Below are positions 59,279 through 64,000 of a DNA stretch of 64,000 nucleotides, piece by piece; within the stretch, counting starts at the first letter, position 1; each line of letters starts with the position of its first letter. The DNA lies in NCBI GenBank assembly GCA_945867155.1, contig CAMBHL010000001.1, positions 124,001 to 188,000 on the forward strand, read 5' to 3'. Source of the DNA: an uncultured Eubacteriaceae bacterium. Lineage in GTDB: Bacteria; Bacillota; Clostridia; Eubacteriales; Eubacteriaceae. The position numbers were made by a program, and so were the translations under genes. The notes below the pieces were generated by a model. That model made no database searches and was not told the DNA's origin. It saw nothing but the letters and a program-made list of their open reading frames with translations.

Positions 59279-59303
59279 CATGAAAATACACATCATTTTC
59301 ATG
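59279..59303. promoter_or_regulatory. Palindrome upstream of pckA
   Basis: CATGAAAAT-ACACATC-ATTTTCATG, a 9-bp perfect inverted repeat about 40 bases before the pckA start. It lies downstream of a TATAAT (59316-59322 area) on the minus strand, so it could be an operator or an RNA hairpin. Confidence 0.5.
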
Positions 59304-59443
59304 TTTTTTCAAGCAGATTATAATCTTTCTTAACTATCATGCACTTTTATCGATACAATCTCACTTTTAATGTAATATTTTCATCGTGTATACAACACAT
59401 TATATGATAGGATGATTAAAAATGCAAATTATTTTCGGCTTTT

Positions 59444-60130
59444 TTAAAGTTCCCAATTTTCACTTAATAATTTTTCTGACAATTGATTCAGTTTCGCACG
59501 CTGTTCTTGATAATCTGGACAATACTGTGCGACCAGCTGCCAGAACGATTTGGAATGATTCATATAGCGGAGATGGCACAATTCATGTACCACCACAGAA
59601 TCGATGGCTTTTCCGTCAGCCATGGCAAGTTTCCATGAAAAATTGATGCTCTTCTTGGAAGAACACGACCCCCATCGTCGGGAAGCATTGCTGATGCGAA
59701 CTTTCGACGGGTACAGCTGCATCCTTTGTTCGTACCAGGCCACACGCTGAAAAATAATCTCTTCTGCCAGATCTTTATAAATCTTGATGATCTCCCGTTT
59801 AATGGTATTCTGGTCTGCCTCCTCCGGTATGGTCATTAAAGAATGATCTAATTTAACAGCCCGCTTAAACTCAAATTGGCCGTCCGGAACAGCCAGAACT
59901 GGAATCTCAACCCCGAATACCGTGATCCAGGACCCGTCTTTGATTTCAAAATTTCGGGCCAATTCCGCCTGCTGCTTTCGCTTTGAAATCCATTCTGATT
60001 TTTCTTCAACAAAACGGTCAATATCACTTTGCGCCATCGTATTCGGGGCCTTCACTTCGACCGTTCCGTCTTTTTTGACCTGCACCGCGATGGTTTTGCG
60101 CCGGCTTCGAATGAGTTGATATGCTTGCAT
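59444..60130 (-). CDS. YgjP/SprT-type zinc metallopeptidase (DUF45)
   Basis: A 228-residue protein with the zinc motif HELCH in VVHELCHLRYMNHSKSFWQL, where the later His completes the site; an upstream SNASRRWGSCSSKKSINFSW is the family signature (RWGSC). YgjP relatives have been reported to act on UTP or as proteases; the substrate is unknown. The start at 60130 matches the family N-terminus (MQAYQLIRSRR); an in-frame ATG at 60205 would add 25 residues that look unconserved. Confidence 0.85.
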   Translation of the reverse strand: MQAYQLIRSRRKTIAVQVKKDGTVEVKAPNTMAQSDIDRFVEEKSEWISKRKQQAELARNFEIKDGSWITVFGVEIPVLAVPDGQFEFKRAVKLDHSLMTIPEEADQNTIKREIIKIYKDLAEEIIFQRVAWYEQRMQLYPSKVRISNASRRWGSCSSKKSINFSWKLAMADGKAIDSVVVHELCHLRYMNHSKSFWQLVAQYCPDYQEQRAKLNQLSEKLLSENWEL

Positions 60131-60237
60131 TTTCCCGTCCTGTACCCCCTTTAATTGAAATAGCCGCAACTTGTCCAAATCTCTTGTTTTTGCTATAATA
60201 CTCAAAAATATGAAGTCTATTTTGGAGAGGACAAATC

Positions 60238-61455
60238 ATGAATTTAGAACATCATACCGTAATTCTGGGTATTTCTGCAAGCATCGCAGCTTATAAAATG
60301 GCAGACGTCGCCTCTGCGCTCGCGAAACAGCACTGCAGCGTTCATGTTATTATGACCCCGAACGCCACTGAAATTATACGCCCCATGACGTTCTCTACGC
60401 TAACCGGAAATAACTGCATCACAGATACTTTCGACAAAACGGTCCAGTACAACGTGGCGCATGTCGCCCTGGCTAAAAAGGCTGAACTGCTCTTTATTGC
60501 ACCTGCCACCGCCAATATTATTGCCAAACTGGCCCACGGGATCGCCGACGACATGCTCACCACAACCGCTTTGGCCTGCACTTGTCCCAAATACATCGCA
60601 CCGGCGATGAACACCGCGATGTACAACAATCCCATTGTCCAGCATAATTTACAAATCCTGAAACAGTACGGATGGCATGTGATTTCACCAGATTCCGGCA
60701 TTCTGGCGTGCAAGGACGTGGGCGCCGGCAAACTGCCTCAGCCAGAAGCACTGTTGGACTACATTTACCGCGAAATTGCCTATTCCAAGGATCTCCAAAA
60801 TAAAAAAGTGCTGGTGACCGCCGGCCCGACCTGCGAAGCCATTGACCCGGTGCGGTATATCACCAATCACTCCAGCGGCAAAATGGGCTATGCCCTGGCC
60901 TACGACGCGATGCTTCGCGGCGCTGATGTCACCCTGGTTTCAGGCCCGACACATTTAAAGCCGGTTCCCTTTGTTCACTTTGTGCCGATTAAATCCGCTG
61001 AAGACATGGCTCAGGCTGTGCTTGCCGCAGCACCCGACCAGGACATTATCATCAAAGCGGCTGCTGTCGCCGACTACACGCCGAAAACGACAGCGCCTGA
61101 AAAAATAAAGAAACAAAAAGGCGTGCCTCATATCGAATTAAAGCGCACTTTGGACATTTTAAAAGCCCTTGGCGAATCCAAAACAGAAGGCCAATTCATC
61201 TGCGGCTTTTCAATGGAAACTGAAAATTTAATTGAAAACAGTCGAAAAAAATTGCTCAAAAAGAAAATCGACATGATTGTCGCCAATAACCTGAGAGTAC
61301 AGGGCGCTGGCTTTCAAGGCGACACCAACGTCGTCACCCTTATTACGAAAGCCAACGAGCAGACCCTGCCTCTGCTCTCCAAAGCTGAAACAGCTCACCG
61401 CATTTTTGACACCATTATCAAAGCACAGACTGACAGTGCTTCAGGGATGCAGTAA
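60238..61455 (+). CDS. coaBC: Phosphopantothenoylcysteine decarboxylase / synthase (CoaBC)
   Basis: A 405-residue bifunctional enzyme. The CoaC part (1-185) is a flavoprotein with ILGISASIAAYKMADV, the active-site His in YNVAHVALAKKA and the PAMNTAMYNNPIVQ clamp. The CoaB part (about 190-400) has VLVTAGPTCEAIDPVRYITN, HSSGKMGYALA and the KxKK-like motif. It performs two steps of coenzyme A synthesis. GGAGAGG precedes the ATG. Its last 15 bases overlap the end of the convergent dprA. Confidence 0.96.
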   Translation: MNLEHHTVILGISASIAAYKMADVASALAKQHCSVHVIMTPNATEIIRPMTFSTLTGNNCITDTFDKTVQYNVAHVALAKKAELLFIAPATANIIAKLAHGIADDMLTTTALACTCPKYIAPAMNTAMYNNPIVQHNLQILKQYGWHVISPDSGILACKDVGAGKLPQPEALLDYIYREIAYSKDLQNKKVLVTAGPTCEAIDPVRYITNHSSGKMGYALAYDAMLRGADVTLVSGPTHLKPVPFVHFVPIKSAEDMAQAVLAAAPDQDIIIKAAAVADYTPKTTAPEKIKKQKGVPHIELKRTLDILKALGESKTEGQFICGFSMETENLIENSRKKLLKKKIDMIVANNLRVQGAGFQGDTNVVTLITKANEQTLPLLSKAETAHRIFDTIIKAQTDSASGMQ

Positions 61456-62574
61456 AGTAATTTTGCCATAGCTGACTTTTAATATCTTTTTGATTTCCAG
61501 CATCATCAAAACGGCATTAAGCTTAGAAACGGGCTGGTCCAGGCGCTGAACCAGTCCGTCGACCGTATTAATGCCCCCTGTGACAGCCGTCATGACGATC
61601 TGCTCGTCCTCTGATAATGCAAGCTTTTCTTCCGGCGCTTCAAATTTTTCGGCAGCTGGTGCGGCCGCATTTTTTATCATTTCTTTTCTTTTCTGATTGA
61701 TCTCTACAAAATCTTCGAGAATATCTTCGACCTGGGTGACAACCTTTGCGCCTTCTTTCAGCAATTGGTTTGAACCTTCTGCAGATTTGACGCGGATACT
61801 TTGGGGAATGGCGTATACGTTTTTTCCCTGGTCCAGCGCGTGATCTGCCGTAATCAGCGCGCCGCTTTTCATCCGCGCTTCAACCACGACAATCCCGTCG
61901 GAAAGGCCGGCGATAATCCGGTTGCGCATTGGAAAATGCCCGGCTTTTGGCGGCTGCCCAATAAAGAATTCGCTGAGCAGCAGCCCCTTTTCTCTGATTT
62001 GATCGTATAGTTTCTGCTGAGTCGCCGGATAACAGACATCAATGCCCGAGCCTAAAACCGCAATGGTTGAGCCGATGCCGGTCAAAGCCCCCTCTGCTGA
62101 GACGCTGTCAATGCCGTTGGCCATTCCAGACACGACTGTAACGCCCATTTCAGAAAGGGTTTGGCTGAATTTCTTGGCAATCGCAACCGCGTCTGCGCTC
62201 GACTTTCTCGATCCCACCATGCCAATGGCCAGGTCTCGTTTTAAGAGGCCGGTATTGCCCATCGCATATAAAAGAACGGGCGGATTATATATTTTTTCAA
62301 GCCGGCTCGGATAAGAAGGGCTCCCCTTGGGAATGCACACAATCTGATTTTTTTGAATAAACACGAAGGCCCGTTCTGCCAGATTCGTATCCTTCTGATC
62401 CTGAATTTTCTGAATGTCTTTTTCCCTAAAAAAACCGGTCTTTCGAATGGCTTCCGGTGAGGCTTTATAAATCGCTTCCGCCGTTTTAAAAACCGCCAGC
62501 AGCGTATTTTTTTTCATATTGGAAACATTCGTCACCGACGACAGCCAAAGGTCATAAATTAAATCATCCTGCAT
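61441..62574 (-). CDS. dprA: DNA-processing protein DprA
   Basis: A 377-residue protein. The Rossmann core has MVGSRKSSADAVAIAKKF, VVSGMANGIDSVSAEGAL, AVLGSGIDVCYPA and FPMRNRIIAGLSDGIVVVEA, and a C-terminal winged-helix (about 320-377) follows. DprA loads RecA on incoming single-stranded DNA in natural transformation. It lies next to comM/yifB, also linked to transformation, and in the usual dprA neighbourhood. Confidence 0.95.
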   Translation of the reverse strand: MQDDLIYDLWLSSVTNVSNMKKNTLLAVFKTAEAIYKASPEAIRKTGFFREKDIQKIQDQKDTNLAERAFVFIQKNQIVCIPKGSPSYPSRLEKIYNPPVLLYAMGNTGLLKRDLAIGMVGSRKSSADAVAIAKKFSQTLSEMGVTVVSGMANGIDSVSAEGALTGIGSTIAVLGSGIDVCYPATQQKLYDQIREKGLLLSEFFIGQPPKAGHFPMRNRIIAGLSDGIVVVEARMKSGALITADHALDQGKNVYAIPQSIRVKSAEGSNQLLKEGAKVVTQVEDILEDFVEINQKRKEMIKNAAAPAAEKFEAPEEKLALSEDEQIVMTAVTGGINTVDGLVQRLDQPVSKLNAVLMMLEIKKILKVSYGKITLLHP

Positions 62575-62595
62575 GTTTCCTCACCTTTTGTTGAA

Positions 62596-64000
62596 TCATT
62601 GTCCTGAACGATAAGAGGTGGCCTCCGAAAGATGAATCAATCCGATTTGATCCGCGCCGTCCAAATCGGCAATGGTTCGTGCCAGTTTTAATATCCGGTG
62701 GTATCCCCGTCCGGACAGTTTTAATTTCGCATAGACCATTTCAAGGAAATCCTGTCCCTCTTTGTCGAGTACACAATATTGATCTATCAAATGGGGTTCA
62801 AGCTGCGCGTTAAAATAAATGCCCTTTTCATTTTGAAAACGCTCATTTTGAATCTGCCGCGCCTGGTTGACCCGCTTTCGAATGGTCATTGAAGATTCTC
62901 CCGGAGTCCGGTTTTCGAGCTCTTTGATATCGACGGCGGGCACTTCCACGCGAATGTCTATGCGGTCTAATAACGGCCCTGAGATCCGGCTGTTGTACCG
63001 CCGTATTTCGTTTTTTGTGCATGTGCATTTGTGGGCAGGGTCGCCCAGATAGCCACAGGGGCAGGGATTCATGCTGGCGATGAGCATAAAAGACGCTGGA
63101 TAAGTCAATGTGGCATTGACACGGGAAATGGTCACCTCATGGTCTTCTATGGGCTGCCGGAGTACTTCCAGCGCTGATTTTTGAAATTCCGGCAGTTCAT
63201 CTAAAAACAAGACGCCGAGATGGGCTAAAGAAACTTCTCCAGGCTTTGGAATGGTTCCGCCCCCGATAATGGAAACATTGGACAGCGTGTGGTGAGGCGC
63301 TCTGAAAGGACGGTGCGTCATAATGTTGTCTTTGAGCAGCCCTGCAATCGAATATATTTTCGTGATTTCCAGGGCTTCGTTTAATGTCAGTGCCGGCAGA
63401 ATCGAGGGAAATGCCTTGGCAAGCATACTCTTTCCGCTTCCGGGAGGGCCGCTCATCAGCACGTTGTGGCCGCCTGCTGCTGCGATCTCAAGGGCCCGCT
63501 TCGCATTGTCCTGCCCTTTGATTTCAGAAAAATCCACGCGGTAGGCAGTCTGCCCTTGATTCAAAAGCTGCTGGGAATCGATGCGGTAAGGTTCAATCTC
63601 CGTCTTACCCTTTAAATAATCAATCACTTGTTTTAAATTGCGCGCCGGCAGAACGTCAATGCCGTCCACAATGGCGCCTTCGGTTTTATTTTCCTGAGGC
63701 AGAATGACTTTTTTAAAGCCTTTCGCCTTCGCTGCCAAAACCATCGGCAAGACGCCGCGAACCGGTCTTAAATCACCGTTCAGGGACAATTCCCCAAAAC
63801 AAAGCATATCCGAAAAATTCCCTTCGAGCTGATTGGACGCGACCAACAAGCCGATGGCAATCGGCAAATCGTAAGCGGAGCCTTCTTTTTTTAAATCCGC
63901 CGGCGCCAAATTAACAGTGACTTTTTTATCCGGATAAGCGTAGCCGTTATTTTTAATGGCAGAGAAAACACGGTCCCGAGACTCCTTCACGCCGGTATCC
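62596..64000 (-). CDS. YifB/ComM family Mg chelatase-like AAA ATPase, N-terminus outside the window
   Basis: The frame is open at base 64000, with about 40 N-terminal residues missing from a usual 500. Lon-like N-terminal domain (KKVTVNLAPADLKKEGSAYD), Walker A MSGPPGSGKSMLAKAFP, Walker B LFLDELPEFQKSALEVLRQP, zinc-like cysteines in NPCPCGYLGDPAHKCTC, and GRGYHRILKLARTIADLDG at the end. ComM is a helicase aiding integration of transforming DNA. It precedes dprA by 21 bases, so the two are probably one operon. Confidence 0.93.
   Translation of the reverse strand, partial: DTGVKESRDRVFSAIKNNGYAYPDKKVTVNLAPADLKKEGSAYDLPIAIGLLVASNQLEGNFSDMLCFGELSLNGDLRPVRGVLPMVLAAKAKGFKKVILPQENKTEGAIVDGIDVLPARNLKQVIDYLKGKTEIEPYRIDSQQLLNQGQTAYRVDFSEIKGQDNAKRALEIAAAGGHNVLMSGPPGSGKSMLAKAFPSILPALTLNEALEITKIYSIAGLLKDNIMTHRPFRAPHHTLSNVSIIGGGTIPKPGEVSLAHLGVLFLDELPEFQKSALEVLRQPIEDHEVTISRVNATLTYPASFMLIASMNPCPCGYLGDPAHKCTCTKNEIRRYNSRISGPLLDRIDIRVEVPAVDIKELENRTPGESSMTIRKRVNQARQIQNERFQNEKGIYFNAQLEPHLIDQYCVLDKEGQDFLEMVYAKLKLSGRGYHRILKLARTIADLDGADQIGLIHLSEATSYRSGQ

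Overview
The window looks like the chromosome of a gut-type, moderate-GC Firmicute of class Clostridia, plausibly Eubacteriaceae (inference). Reasons: a T-box leader and a TPP riboswitch of the low-GC Gram-positive type, strong AGGAGG ribosome sites and sigma-A promoters, a CdaA/CdaR pair, YhaO/YhaN-like nuclease genes, a DUF1638 protein of the kind seen in acetogens, a bile salt hydrolase and a single-chain pyruvate carboxylase.

Layout. 1-4.1 kb: end of a glycogen operon (glgD, glgA, GH13 glycosidase). 4.2-6.8 kb: small alarmone synthetase overlapping a two-component pair. 6.8-15.6 kb: rlmH, DUF1638, ACT protein, DAHP synthase, two transporters and the YhaN/YhaO pair. 15.6-17.7 kb: Leu-type T-box (CUG specifier) and leuA. 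17.7-21.1 kb: AI-2E family permease and the c-di-AMP cyclase pair cdaA-cdaR. 21.2-21.55 kb: an orphan structured RNA with its own promoter and terminator. 21.6-28.9 kb: pyc and the aroB-aroA-aroC-chorismate mutase operon. 29.1 kb: tRNA-Ala(GGC).

29.2-39.6 kb is an accessory island, all genes on the minus strand. It is a graveyard of phage head-gene cassettes: three copies of the C-terminal part of a phage minor capsid protein, five different toxin-like tips, immunity-like small genes directly after them, three copies of a 33-residue hydrophobic peptide gene each followed by the same terminator, a recurring terminator/ribosome-site linker, a 327-bp near-perfect direct repeat, an IS3-type orfA and a broken methylase. 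Three tips are broken by stop codons or frameshifts and one is detached from its carrier, while the small genes behind them remain open. Only the tip at 31.96-32.7 kb has an undisturbed frame, and it lacks a clear start. My reading is that toxin tips were serially displaced and inactivated while immunity was kept. I call the modules M1 to M5 in transcription order (39.4 to 29.2 kb).

39.7-64 kb returns to core genes: bile salt hydrolase, C39-type peptidase, NhaC antiporter, glutaredoxin-like protein, an unknown operon with an odd alpha/beta hydrolase, mgtE, a TPP-riboswitch thiS-thiG-thiE operon, MATE pump with a terminator-bearing leader, YjbQ and Sel1 proteins, tRNA-Arg(CCG), a marR-lon operon with a palindromic operator, ATP-dependent PEP carboxykinase, YgjP-type metalloprotease, coaBC, dprA and the start-truncated comM/yifB gene running off the window.
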